Origin: Amoebidium appalachense
Lineage: Eukaryota > Ichthyosporea
NCBI GenBank assembly: GCA_963693365.1
Contig: CAVNZM010000014.1
Coordinates: forward strand, 4,278,001-4,342,000
Direction: 5' to 3'
Length of the DNA: 64,000 bases
The position numbers and the translations under genes were made by a program. Every line of letters begins with the position of its first letter. The stretch's first letter is position 1. Shown piece by piece: positions 10,629 to 23,358 of this stretch. The notes beneath the pieces were generated by a model, which saw only the letters and a list, made by a program, of their open reading frames with translations, searched no databases and was not told the DNA's origin.

Positions 10629-11625
10629 ATGAATTTCACTAGCTTCATTACCAGGGACAGGGGGAAAGCCCGATAAGCTTCGTTTATTTTCACATTCACT
10701 ACACTAAGATGCTCACTTCGCAAGTACGCTGCACCCTTTTGTTAAAGGTGACTACCGTCCGCGTACTCTTTTAAGGCTATTTCTTATGCCAACGACGCCT
10801 TTACCAGCCCCAGCACAGGGATACTTGAGTTGGTGCCTGCTGACCCTATGATCTCAGGCACATGTGTGCTCCACATGAGCAACTAGACAAAGGTCCTAAG
10901 AAAAATCAAAGCCTAATGAGGGTTCAAAGCCTAATGAGGCAAGGGGGGGTGGGTGGGCAAAAACCTGACTACAGACAGTGGCCCAAAAAGGCCTACCCGC
11001 TAGCTTATAAACGGCACTGCCAAACAGAAACGGGCAGCTTCAGGAGGCCTGGCCGACACTATGCTAATGAGCACAGCGACTGAGATGAACACAGCAACCG
11101 AAAGGATCTAACCAAAGCATCCGCATGCAAAAACTATGGCAGGCTTGATCGCCTCATGACTATGATCCAATCAAAATGTCAACATATGCAGGAACACATT
11201 CCTCTACATACTTTCACCAATAAACACCTATACCGGCCGCAAATCGTATACACAAGCATACGTCACATCTCCAAATTTTTACGACCACTATCACCTGCAT
11301 ATCTTGCACACGGAGTCCTGTTACTCTGCCTTCCGGTGCTGTCCAATGCTCCTGCAAAGAAAAAAACATTTACAAACTAAGCACTTTTATGCCAACGACG
11401 CCTTTACCAGCCCCAGCACTGGGATACTTGAGGTGGTGCCTGCTGACCCTATGATCTCAGACACATGTGTGCTCCACTCTTGCCTTGCTGGCTGGCATGG
11501 GCGGGAAGAGACCATGCCGGGGGGGAAACGGGCACCGCGACAGAGCACATGGGTGCCGGGAGCAAGACCATTGGAAAACAAAATGAAATTATACATACCC
11601 CAAAATTCGGAACTATGAATTGCGC
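10629..11625. other. anonymous spacer with two inverted 95-bp units
   Basis: No gene is supported. Inverted, diverged copies of the 95-bp unit lie at about 10780-10876 and 11389-11479; both keep the GTGCCTG/CAGGCAC arms and the CAGCCCCAGC block. Confidence 0.6.
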
Positions 11626-11630
11626 TAGTA

Positions 11631-12077
<447 letters not shown>

Positions 12078-12099
12078 CGTGTGCGTGCGCAAGCGCGCT

Positions 12100-13653
12100 G
12101 ACTGGTGCAAAACTAAAATGCCCCTTGAAACTACTAAATCACAGTCCAAATCGAAATACGCGGGACGGACCGTCATGGTGACCATCGGCAGGGTTACTGG
12201 CCGAAGGAAGCCAGAGCTATTAGAGACGGATATCAAGGGCCACGAATAAGCAGCCACTTGGCAGCAACCATGATAAAGGCGGCGGGAGGCCGAGTGGCCC
12301 TTGGCTACAGCACCCAGGAGTGCGGTAGAGTCCAGACCCCACATGTAGCGGCGGCTGCGGGCTGAGCAGGAAGGACCCAAGCAGCGCAAGCCAACCCAGC
12401 AGACTCTCGCCCTCCAGAATGTTGATGTGGTCGTCGTAAGGCCAGCGGTGGCCGATGCTCAGGCTGGTGCTCCAACGGCCCGCATTAAGGGCACCCAAGA
12501 CAGAGGCAGGGAGGGCAGGGACACAGGGCGGGCTACCTGGGGTGGAGGCCAGGGTGGTGTAGTGGCCACGACGGTTGCAGAAGGGCAGAACATCCTGGAG
12601 AAGACCAGAGGGTAGCACCGGGGAAACCACAGCACCACCCACCTTGGGGGCGTCCGAGCAGAACATGGTGGGTGCAAAGGCCGAGTGCAGGTTGCAGCGC
12701 AGGAGAGGGACAAGAGCACATAGAGTCTCGAGCTCCCAAGCCACGGCAGCGGGCAGAAGGGGAAGTGCCCTGGGACCAAGACGGGCACTCAGCCGGTAGG
12801 TGGCATCAAGAACGGAGAAGGCTGACCGCTGCAACAACAAAACCCACACCCACCCGCCAAGTAGCTGCTGCATTTGCCCGAAGCCTTCAGGTGCTGACGG
12901 TGCCACAACGGAGCACAGCACGGGTCTCCACCAAAAGGCGGGCCAGAGAAGCCAGGGCCGGGCGCACCAACCCAGAGAGGAGCAGTTCCAAACACAACAG
13001 GCCCATGGCCTGGGAGGAACCGGCAGTTGTTTCCTTGGCGGGATTTGCAGGCAAACCCGCGGGACTGGTGACGCAATGATGTCACAGATGATAATCTTGC
13101 CGCTGCTCCCGGAGGGCACGGTGGTTATTATCAAGCCACCCACAATCATCCACATACAACACATGCAGAGAGGAACCAATTTCTCAACTGAGGAACAAGT
13201 AGCGCAAAGGCACTCAAGATGGGCCATGCCAGCTGCACCCGCTAGCTGATTTTGGGCACCTTGTCCGACGAGAACAGCGTGCACCCAGCCCATGGGGACC
13301 GTTTTAAGGGCAGGGTACACAAGCCGGGGAGGGCCGGGCAAGCTGACGGAGGTGGATAGTACCGGACTCGGAGGGACTCCCGAGACCAAAATACTTCCAA
13401 AGCCATGGAGGCGCGTGCAGACGGTGCCACACGTTGTGCATGTCGGACTTGCCAAAAAAGAGACAACCATCAGCCCCAGCAGGAGATCAGCGAAACTTGC
13501 AGGGTTGGGGAGATGCACTTGAAGCGTTGGGGACTCGGGAGCGAAGAATAAATTGCCACGACTGACGTCGAAAATCACACGAGCACTGTTACGCTTGTCT
13601 TTGGGAACACCAAAAGGCCCGTAGATGGCCACAGGCTTGTCCGTGGCCTCGAA
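12100..13653 (-). pseudogene. DIRS-type retrotransposon copy 2, inverted RT/RNase H fragment
   Basis: Reads on the minus strand from about 13653 to 12110. RT motifs: GPFGVPKDKRNSARVIFD, LQVHLPNPASFADLLLG, YPALKTVPMGWVHAVL, and a YVDD box (LHVLYVDDCGW) near 13150 in a neighbouring frame. RNase H motifs: FCSDAPKVGGAVVS and HINILEGESLLGWL near 12420. The recombinase and gag-like parts are absent. Several frame changes separate the motifs. Both ends stop at dinucleotide arrays. Confidence 0.82.
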
Positions 13654-13656
13654 GCA

Positions 13657-13896
13657 CAAACACACACACATACACACACACACATATACACACACATGCG
13701 GTGTCACACACACCGTGCTCATACACACACACACTAACTAACAAACATGATACAAGCATACACACACACGCGCGCGCATACACACACCGTGCCGTTGACA
13801 CACACACACACACACACACACATACACACACACACACGTACACACACACACACAGACACACACACACGCACAGACACACACACACACACACACAGG

Positions 13897-13934
<38 letters not shown>

Positions 13935-13985
13935 ACACACACACACACATACACACACACACGCACAGACACACACACACACACA
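13657..13985 (+). repeat. (CA)n microsatellite
   Basis: About 330 bp of interrupted CA dinucleotides directly adjoining the inverted DIRS fragment. Confidence 0.95.
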
Positions 13986-14143
13986 TGTCAGAATATACAA
14001 CAATAGTGCACGAGTTGGCATATGCATTTTGCACGCACGTGCACAGCACGATTCTTCATTAGTTGCACATCTTTGGTTTACACAGGTTGCACGAGCACAT
14101 AGCATACATAGTTAGGTACGATCGTTTATTTCTGCTTTATATT

Positions 14144-14829
14144 TAGTTTGTAAACGTGTTTTCTTTGCAGGAGAATTAGATAGCCCCGTTGGAGTGAAAT
14201 TGTGTGTTGCAAGTGTGCTGTAAAATTCGAAGTAGTAGCATGGTGTAGGCCTTGGTGTGTTTGATGTGTGTGCAAAGTTTCGGGCTGCTAGCATTTTCAT
14301 TTAGGAAGCTGTAGCTGTTTTTATGTTCTGTGGGATATGCCATATGGATATATTGATGAGTTTGAGTTATATCTAGTCCGAAATGGGCGGCAATTGATTT
14401 GGTCTTTGTGATCTAGGGGTTTTAGCCACTTGTGAAAATTTTTCATTGGTTGATGTGCAGCAAAAATTCCATTTTGGTAGATTTCATGGATTTGATAGGT
14501 TTTAAGTCATTTCTTCATATTTCCATTGGCAAAAATGTGGGCCGCGCATATAATGAGCTTGCGCGGCCCGAGGGAGGTCAGTTGCGGCGCTACTGAGCGC
14601 GTTTAGGTCTCTTTAGGCCCAATTTTTTAGCTAAGTTTTTGCCCACCCACCACACCCTTTGCCTATTTAGGCACTAGGCTACGTTTTTTGATCATGTTTC
14701 TGTATGACATTTGTCATTCTTTTCATTGCTCCTGTGGAGCACACCTGTGCCTGCTTGTGAGATTGATCCACAGGCTCCGGCTCATGTATCCCCTTGCTGG
14801 GGCTGGTAAAGACGACGTTGGCATAAGAA
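14144..14829 (+). repeat. second copy of the DIRS composite terminal repeat
   Basis: One 295-bp unit, the 370-bp block with the GC stem (14539-14547 with 14561-14569) around TATAAT, and a 95-bp unit at about 14734-14829. It lies in the same orientation as the copy at 9326-10410, although the adjoining RT fragment is inverted. Confidence 0.75.
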
Positions 14830-15441
14830 TCTCCCTTTATTTCATAAGCATGTCCGGCATGCTCTTGTTTGGCTTCTGTTATTCATTAAACACGTGTGGT
14901 ATTCATAGTTTGTTTAGCTATTGGCGATAGCGAGAGGAAAGCACGCATGCGGCGGTTGTTGTGCATGCTTTTCATGTTTTCTGTGTAGTCGGGTGTTTTG
15001 TCTGCGGTTGGACGGTATGAGGGGAATGCAGTTTGAATTCTGTTCATGTAAGTGTCGTTATATGATTGGTCAGATTTATAGTATTCATAGTATTTGCCAA
15101 TTAGATGCGCAAATACCTTTGGATAGATCTGTATTCATGGAATCTGCCTGAGGCAGATAAATAGGTGAGAATCGAGCATAATAGATCGGACGTAGATTGA
15201 CAGAACATGCGACTGTGTTTCTACCTCTCCACACTACCCTCTCTGTTAGTGCTGTGGCTTCGTGCACTGCAACAGCACCACTCTGCACGTGTTTATGTCT
15301 GGCAATTTAGTGGCCTGATCATCCACGTATACTCATTCATATGCATGTGTGCCCAGGTACGTGTTAGTTGTAGTGTGTACACTCTGCTAGTCAGGCGAGA
15401 ATAGTAGTGACTTTTGCCGTAAGTCAGCACTTTTCTTGCAG
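14830..15441 (+). promoter_or_regulatory. leader upstream of a copia-like gag, possible LTR 3' part
   Basis: No gene. A TATA-like GATAAATAGG (about 15156) lies about 330 bp ahead of the gag start. The block ends with a 38-base motif (15404-15441) containing GTAAGT and TTCTTGCAG; a one-mismatch copy is at about 32431-32468. This is consistent with a retrotransposon R-U5/leader, but no matching second LTR was found. Confidence 0.3.
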
Positions 15442-15481
15442 GTTATAGGCCATAGCACGCTAGTCACTGCTTTTGGCGAAA

Positions 15482-15988
15482 ATGAAGTTTGACGACGCTA
15501 AACTTCCGAAACCACCGACGCTGACAGGTAGCGAAAACTATGTCAGATTCCGGAGATTGTTCGCCGATTATTTCAAAGCACGGGGCCTGGCAGATTGCTT
15601 GACAACTCGACCTCCTGCTTATGTTTACTCCGACTCCGGCTCTGCACACGCCCGTGGGAGCCCAGGGATCGGAACCGTTAGGATCAGGCTTGATTTCTCT
15701 TCTACTACCACCCCGGTACGGCGCCCGACTACAGCCAGTGGGCGTAGCCAGGGTCGTAGCAACACTACCGTACCCGACGGCAACGAGCAAGGCATCACCG
15801 CTGATGAACAGCTGGACGAGAATGCAGAGGTGGAAACCGACGGCGTTTCTTTGTCCGCGCAGGCAGACGAGTGCCAGGGTCAGGCGCAGGCGCGCTATCT
15901 CCTCCTTACCATCAGCAAACTTCCCCGTGGTATTGCCAATATTGTGAGGCTATTATCTACTGCCAATATCGTAAAAATACCAGATTAA
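15482..15988 (+). CDS. Ty1/copia-like gag N-terminal fragment
   Basis: Frame of 169 residues from ATG 15482 to TAA 15986-15988. The start PPTLTGSENYVRFRRLFADY then KARGLADCL resembles the beginning of copia gag proteins (SENY-x-W/F then GLxxxL). A polar, Glu/Thr-rich middle follows, then ARYLLLTISKLP, where gag normally has its second helix. From about 15930 the coding sequence merges into the ATTGCCAATA satellite and the frame ends. No protease, integrase or RT follows, so this is a truncated element. Confidence 0.55.
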   Translation: MKFDDAKLPKPPTLTGSENYVRFRRLFADYFKARGLADCLTTRPPAYVYSDSGSAHARGSPGIGTVRIRLDFSSTTTPVRRPTTASGRSQGRSNTTVPDGNEQGITADEQLDENAEVETDGVSLSAQADECQGQAQARYLLLTISKLPRGIANIVRLLSTANIVKIPD

Positions 15989-17120
15989 TACTGAAGTAAT
16001 ATCAATTATCCATTGCCAATGTATCGCGAGTAGAGATTTTCTGTGGTAGAGACGCTATAGAAGTGTAATAGAACTGTAATATTGACGTAATATCGGCATA
16101 ATATTTTTATATTATTGTGATACCATGTCAGGTCTACCACCAATAACTATATACCGTATGAGTAATGTACTGGCAATATCCCAAAATGCGTGTACGTGTG
16201 CCTATTAACAATACAATTTCGATATTGTCAATGTACTTATTCGGTATTATACTATTGCTTGCGGAGTATTGTCAATACGTTATGAATATATAAAATGTAG
16301 GACAATTTTGTGTCAAATTAGGGTATTGTCCAACGTGGCAAGACTATTGCCAATATATTATGAATGTATTCTTCCTGACCATTTCGGGATATTGGCAATA
16401 TAACCAACCCATATGTCCCATATGGCCGATACAAACATAATGTCGCTATTGGTTATAGGGTTATGATATGATTATAATAGGATCTCAATTCGGTTGAAAT
16501 GTATTGCCAATGTATCCGTCACAATATCAAGACTTTTATGCACCTATTATCAATAGCCTAAAAGCAACCGAAAATATGGGGCGTGTATTTTATTGCCAAT
16601 ATATTGGTAAAATATTGGGGATGAAAGATCAGGTCACTTTACCTATGTAGTTGCAATATTGTGAATGTATTGCCAACACATGTTCAACAAACATGTTCGG
16701 AGTGTAGTCCTTGTATGCGCAGTACATTGCTAATACCGTGGTATTAGGGTGGACATATACTGACATTATGTAGATCATATCCTACCCATATCACATCCAT
16801 ATTAGTAGGACATAAACATGATATAGCAAGAAAACTTTTATCCTATTGCGAATATCTAAGGCACAAGTGGTATTGGCAATGCACGAATACATCTATAATA
16901 CTGTCACCAATACGGACACAGCTAAGGACACCATATATTGGTTATAGTCTCAGTATATACTACCAGTATGTTCGATTGCGAACAAATCATTACGTAGGAG
17001 GTACTATCAATATACTACCAGTACCTGTACGATATACACACGTCATATACAATACATTTGCAGTATATTATGGGTGCATTTCCGTACCAAGATTGAGAAG
17101 GGCAACGGCCATAACAAATG
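15930..17120. repeat. AT-rich satellite of ATTGGCAATA/TATTGCCAAT words
   Basis: About 1.2 kb of low-complexity AT-rich DNA in which TATTGCCAATAT, ATTGGCAATA, TTGTCAATA and close variants recur on both strands every few tens of bases without a fixed period. A second block of the same type occupies 25200-26170 and a small patch lies near 22945-22990. No coding potential was seen. Confidence 0.75.
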
Positions 17121-17129
17121 GTCCTCACG

Positions 17130-17634
17130 TTTTTAGCACCTCAAAATATAAAAGTTCTTTGTTTTGAATACTGTTCCTGGGGAAGATGTTCCCGTGGTCC
17201 GTGGTACAAACGTCGCCGAACGTCCTACCATTAAACCTTTCACCAGCCTACATCCTGTGTAAGCTGTAGGGTATAAAACTTGAAGTATCATGAAGGATAA
17301 TACAGGAAAGTAATGACAAACCCTCCCCCCTCCCCCCTCCCCTCCCCCCCCCCAACCCAACCCTAAAAAAAATATAAAAAAAACCTGGAGGAATAGAGTA
17401 AAAATTCTGAAATGCAAATCTAAGAGAACTCGCAGTCCCTACACACGTCCCCGAGACGCATCAAAGTTTACAGCATCCCCCCCTCCTCCCCCTCCATTTT
17501 GTTTTAGTCCCTATGTCTTTACTAGTATGCCCCCTTGTTACTTGCAATACTTTTCTTTCTTCGAAACATCCCTCACTCCCCTCACCCCCTTCCCCCCCAA
17601 ACCCATCACCACGGACGCTGTCAGTGTAACCACT
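17130..17634. other. anonymous spacer
   Basis: Pyrimidine-rich tracts near 17320-17350 and 17478-17495; no gene, RNA or mobile element could be supported. Confidence 0.4.
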
Positions 17635-17652
17635 CACACACACTCACACACA

Positions 17653-17751
<99 letters not shown>

Positions 17752-17752
17752 C
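17635..17752 (+). repeat. (CA)n microsatellite
   Basis: Nearly pure CA dinucleotides for about 115 bp. Confidence 0.95.
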
Positions 17753-18480
17753 CACCCACCCATGCATACACGCACACACACAAACTTCCCCTTCTTCCTC
17801 TCAACTCTCTACCCTCTTTTACGTTTCACTGTGTGTTTCCTCTCTCGTTCTAGCACCAGTTTTGCTAACCGTTACAAACTTCACCTACTCTTGTTCAAGC
17901 CTCGACTGGTTGCTGAAATCACCTCCTTTCCTTGTCCTTTTATGACCCCCCCCACCCCTCCTCTCCCCTCCCTCTCCCCCTCTCCCCCCCCCCCCCCCCT
18001 CCCTTCCCCGGCTGAAGCCTTAGTCTCTACTGAATAATCTCTGTCCTTGTGACCCACCCTCTCGTCCTTCACTCCCCCCCCCCCCCCCCCCCCCCCCCCC
18101 TTCTTCCTGCCCGGTTCCCCCCATACCTGTTCGCCTCGATTACTTGCAGTATTTCTTCTTATCCCTCCCCGTTAACTATTAATTTTTTTTCCCTCTTCTC
18201 CCATTGATCCTGTTTTGGTCCTGTGTCCCTCTATTCCAATGCCCTTTGCGATGCTTTGCTTCTTTGGCTGCCACCCTCGAATGCACACATCATCACCCCC
18301 CCCCCCCTCCCCCCCCCCCCCCCCCCCCCCTTCCCCTCTTGTTCCAGCGCCGGTTTTACCCATTATGGACTTAACCTGCTTTTGCTCAAGCCTCCACATG
18401 TCTGAACTTTTACCCCTTTCTCTCGTACTCTTTACCACCCCCCCCCCCCCCCCCTCTGGTCCTCCTACTACCCCTCTCCC
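17753..18480. other. C-rich spacer with poly-C tracts
   Basis: Poly-C runs at about 17984-17999, 18076-18100, 18298-18330 and 18438-18454, with CT-rich DNA between them. Two sentences of sequence look duplicated (CTTGTTC-AGC-CGGTTTT-CC-TTA-ACTT-ACCT near 17850-17890 and 18340-18375), suggesting an old tandem duplication. No gene seen. Confidence 0.5.
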
Positions 18481-18484
18481 CCCA

Positions 18485-18505
18485 AAAAAACACACACGCA
18501 CACAG

Positions 18506-18540
<35 letters not shown>

Positions 18541-18680
18541 ACACACACAGCATTCGACACCGTCCAATCTTGTTCTCACCAAGGCATCCACATGCTCGCA
18601 CACAATGCAAAAACATGCACTCTAAAAACATGCACTCACACACACGCACGCACATGCACACCGGGACACACACACACACC

Positions 18681-18734
<54 letters not shown>

Positions 18735-18956
18735 ACACACACACGACATGCTCACACACACAAACACACAACACACACACACACATACAGAGAGACACAC
18801 ACACATATGCACACACACGGTGCATTTCCTCCCCTCCCCATCCCTCTCCACAGAGCACACACACACACACACACGTGCACACATGCACACACACGGTGCA
18901 TCCCCCCCCCCCCCCCCCTTCCCCTCTCAACTGAGCACATACACACACACATACAT

Positions 18957-19021
<65 letters not shown>

Positions 19022-19164
19022 CACACATGCACACATGCACGGACACGAATCCCCCCCTTGCCCTTCCCTCTCCACCGAGCACATGCACACATGCACAGAC
19101 ATGCACATACACACACACACCACACACGACGCACACAGACATGCACACACAGACAAACACACAA

Positions 19165-19212
<48 letters not shown>

Positions 19213-19683
19213 CACACATGCACACACACGGTGCATTTCCCCCCTCCCCGTCCCTCTCCACAGAGCACACACACACACACGTGCACACATGCACACACAC
19301 GGTGCATCCCCCCTCTCCCCCCCTTCCCTTTCAACTGAGCACATACACACACACAGACATACACACACACACAACATACACAGACATCCACACATCAGAC
19401 ACAGACACGCATACACACACACACACACACACATGCACATATGCACACACAGACACACACACATGCAATTGCACACTCACATATGCACACACACACACAC
19501 ACGCAAACACGCACACACACACACACACATACAGATATGCACACACACACACTGTCTCTCTCTCTCTTTCTCTCCCTCCCTCCCTCCCTCCCTCCCCCCT
19601 CCCTCCCTCCCTCCCAACCATCCCTCCCTCCCTCCCTCCGTCCCTCCCTCCCTCCCTCCCTCCCTCCCTCCCTCCCTCCCTCC

Positions 19684-19726
<43 letters not shown>

Positions 19727-19832
19727 ACACACACATGCACATGCACATGCACACGCACATATGCACTCACACACACACGCAAACACACACACACACACAC
19801 ACACACATACACACGTACACACGTACACATAT
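18485..19832 (+). repeat. compound (CA)n / CT-rich array with higher-order units
   Basis: About 1.35 kb of CA repeats broken by recurring islands: GCACACACACGGTGCAT followed by C/T-rich sequence and CTCTCCACAGAGCACA or CTCAACTGAGCACA. At least five islands are seen, so the array has a higher-order period of roughly 60-200 bp. A (CCCT)n stretch lies at 19565-19683. Confidence 0.85.
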
Positions 19833-20029
19833 AACCCTCTCTTCTCTTATGTAGTATCGTAGGAACGCTTGACAAAGGTACTACACGGGTGTTGGTTGGA
19901 TGATGACAGTACATGTACCAGTGGGATAGATGCTGTTTACTCCAGGCAATGTACCAGTGTGTCGATTGATTTAGCTAATATTAGATCTATGTTTAGCTGT
20001 GTGTTGTTTTTTCTCCTTTTTGTATTTAA

Positions 20030-20115
20030 GGCCTGGCCGGCCTAATAAAATGCTATCTAATCTTACTCGAGATTGAGCTTTTTTGGCCTTGAAGGCCGAT
20101 CTTAATAAAGTACTG
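20030..20115 (+). terminator. two palindrome-associated poly(A) signals
   Basis: AATAAA occurs at about 20043 and 20103. Each follows a palindrome: AGGCCTGGCCGGCCT just before the first, and GGCCTTGAAGGCC (about 20084-20096) before the second. No upstream reading frame could be attached, so the transcript they serve is unknown. Confidence 0.35.
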
Positions 20116-20168
20116 TGAATGTGTCCCCTGATGAGGGACTCTAGTCGATATCGATATATCTGCAAAAC

Positions 20169-20190
20169 AACCCCCCCCCCCCCCCCCCTT

Positions 20191-20267
<77 letters not shown>
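20169..20267 (+). repeat. poly-C followed by (CA)n
   Basis: A C-tract (20170-20187) followed by about 75 bp of pure CA. Confidence 0.95.
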
Positions 20268-20269
<2 letters not shown>

Positions 20270-20491
20270 CAAACAAAAAAGAAAGAAAAAAAGAGCGAGA
20301 GAATCCTTGTTTCTCGTATGTTACCAGCACGTAAGCAAGTATTTTATTCATTCACAATACATTGTTAGGTATGTGTAGTATATTATGGTGTTATTATTTT
20401 TTGGTTTACAATATGGTGTCCACGTTCCCAAGATATCGTTATTGTCGACCAACTACTATGGTAGTATAATGCTATGATGACAATTTGTGCA

Positions 20492-22337
20492 TGCGTTACT
20501 TATAAGCATCGGGTTTTTTCACTAACTACCCACAGAGTAGCTTCTAGCACGATAAATTCACCACAAATTATAAGGAGGGATGGTGAATGTGCCCTTGGAG
20601 TACGAGGGTCACACGAAAAAAACACAACGTTGTAGCTCGTATAGAACCCCCCTTGTAGCATAATATATGTACATGTGTTACTTACACATTATTGGTTTTT
20701 TCAATAACTACCCACAGAACAGCTTCTAGCACGAGAAATTTACCACAAAGTTTATGGGGGGGATGGTGAATGTGCCCCTGGAGTACGAGGGTCACACGAA
20801 AAAAACACAACGTTGTAGCTCGTTTAGAACCCCCCTTGTAGCATAGTATATGTACATGTGTTACCTAGACATTATTGGTGTTTTCAATAACTACCCACAG
20901 AACAGCTTCTAGCACGAGACATTTACCACACAGTTTACGGGGGGATGGTAAATGTGCCCCTGGAGTACGAGGGTCACTCGAAAAAAACACAACGTTGTAG
21001 CTCGAATAGAACCCCCCTTGTAGCATAATATATGTACATGTGTTACTTACACATTATTGGTTTTTTCAATAACTACCAACAGAACAGCTTCTAGCACGAG
21101 ACATTTACCACACAGTTTATGGGGGGGATGGTGAATGTGCCCCTGGAGTACGAGGGTTACTCGAAAAAAACACAACGTTGTAGCTCGAATAGAACCCCCC
21201 TTGTAGCCTAGTATATGTACATGTGTTACTTACACATTATTGGTTTTTTCAATAACTACCAACAGAACAGCTTCTAGCACGAGACATTTACCACAAAGTT
21301 TATGGGGGGGATGGTGAATGTGCCCCTGGAGTACGAGGGTCACACGAAAAAAACACAACGGTGTAGCTCGTATAGAACCCCCCTTGTAGCATAGTATATG
21401 TACATGTGTTACCTAGACATTATTGGTTTTTTCGATAACTACCCACAGAACAGCTTCTAGCACGAGAAATTTACCACACAGTTTATGGGGGGGATGGTGA
21501 ATGTGCCCTTGGAGTACGAGGGTCACACGGAAAAAACGCAACGTTGTAGCTCGTATAGAACCCCCCTTGTAGCATAGTATTTGTACATACTAGTATCATT
21601 ACCTAGACATTATTGGTTTTTTCAATAACTACCCACAGAACAGCCTCTAGCACGAGAAATATACCAAAACGTTTATTGGGGGGATGGTGAATGTGCCCCT
21701 GGAGTACGAGGGTCGCACGAAAAAACCACAACGCTGTAGCTCGTATAGAACCCCCCTTGTAGCATAGTATATGTACATGTGTTACCTAGACATTATTGGT
21801 TTTTTCAATAACTACCCACAGAACAGCTTCTAGCACAAGACATTTACCACACAGTTTATGGGAGGGATGGTGAATGTGCCCCTGGAGTACGAGGGTCACT
21901 CGAAAAAAACACAACGTTATAGCTCGAATAGAACCCCCCTTGTAGCATAGTATATGTACATGTGTTACCTAGACATTTTTGGGTTTTTCAATAACTACCC
22001 ACAGAACAGCCTCTAGCACGAGAAATATACCAAAACGTTTATTGGGGGGATGGTGAATGTGCCCCTGGAGTACGAGGGGCACACGAAAAAACCACAACGT
22101 TGTAGCTCGTATAGAACCCCCCTTGTAGCATAGTATATGTACATGTGTTACCTAGACATTATTGGTTTTTTCATTAACTACCCACAGAACAGCTTCTAGC
22201 ACGAGAAATTTACCACAAAGTTTATGGGGGGGATGGTGAATGTGCCTCTGGAGTACGAGGGTCACACGAAAAAAACACATCATTGTAGCCCGGATTGAAA
22301 CCCCCCTTGTACCATATATATCATATATCATGCGGCA
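20492..22337. repeat. 182-bp tandem array A, ten units
   Basis: Unit starts (TGTGTTAC) fall at about 20492, 20675, 20857, 21039, 21222, 21405, 21595, 21779, 21961 and 22145, giving a period of 182-190 bp. Conserved words are CAATAACTACCCACAGAACA, TCTAGCACGAGA, a G6-7 run followed by ATGGTGAATGTG, GGAGTACGAGGGTCAC, the palindrome ACAACGTTGT and TAGAACCCCCCTTGTAGC. No reading frame is conserved. The last unit is diverged and leads into the shared flank. Confidence 0.92.
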
Positions 22338-22451
22338 TGTGTTAGTTTCGCGTTATTGGTTTCCTAGCACGAGATATTCAGCACACAGTTGGGGTTGTGG
22401 GGGCAGTGTACACCTACAATATCAGGGGTACCGCGCGGCAAAAACACCCCC

Positions 22452-22487
<36 letters not shown>

Positions 22488-22651
22488 GGGGGGGTCACGC
22501 GTGCGATGGTGCACTTATTATTACGTTAACTAGGCAGGGTATAGCATCAACGTTGTTAGATGTGCTGCTGAGTTTCTTTGGTTGTACACCCGTCACCAGT
22601 CAATTTATTGGTGTTGGTGCCCACCTGTGACACCACCTCGGAAGACTGGGG
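22262..22651 (+). repeat. flank shared by both 182-bp arrays (copy A)
   Basis: About 390 bp nearly identical to 27789-28152. It contains GGATTGAAACCCCCCTTG, the GCACGAGATATTCAGC block, a C7 run directly followed by a long G-run (about 22446-22492), and ACACCCGTCACCAGTCAATT. It is non-coding. Confidence 0.85.
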
Positions 22652-22755
22652 TCACATGTGTGGTGCACACGGTGGGTAAATATCATCAAACTGTAGCTGC
22701 AAAAGAATGTGCAATTATGCATCACTGTCTGGTATTTGCCTATCCCCCCCCCCCC

Positions 22756-22799
<44 letters not shown>

Positions 22800-23358
22800 A
22801 CCGGGCCCTCCCCCCCCCCCCCCCCTCCCCCCCCCCCCCCCCCCACCCCAGGCCGCCTCTCCACACCACACACACACACACCACACACACACACTGCTGC
22901 AGAGCTACATGGATGCCATCACCATCACGCGTGACGATATTTAATTAGTATTGGTGATATTGTACCAATACGTAACGTATATTGGTAATAGATAGTACAT
23001 AGAATATATATATCACATGAATATAAATAATACAAGAGCCATATGGGGACCCCTTCCTGAATCGCACGCACGCGTGTATACGTCGCGTTGAAGATGTACT
23101 CCATCAACCAACTATTAACATAACAACGAGTACACCGGGTGTACATACACGTCTGGGTGTTCACATCTTCCCCCACACATGACCTTTCTACGTAAAGCGG
23201 GGATAGGCCTCGAGTAAACAGCGTTAACGTTATAACTTAAGCTCCGTCGGAACGTATGGCAACGGTGTCCGAAATATGTCCACCATATCGCCAACCTCAC
23301 CGATCCGCCGAGAATCGATCCAATCACATTATGTACACCATGGGAATCCGCTTCTGAT
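22652..23358. other. region unique to copy A, with poly-C and a short satellite patch
   Basis: Poly-C tracts at 22745-22799 and 22809-22844 and a CA patch at 22866-22893, then AT-rich sequence with TATTGGTGATATTG-type words. No gene recognised. Confidence 0.5.

Noticed and set aside
20118-20145. Hammerhead ribozyme: CTGATGAG followed by CTAGTCGAT
   Set aside because: The required CGAAA box is missing (CGATA instead) and stem II would have a two-base loop.
20492-22337. 182-bp units as a centromere satellite
   Set aside because: Only nine or ten units per array, and each array is tied to the same downstream flank and cassette, which fits a gene-like locus better.
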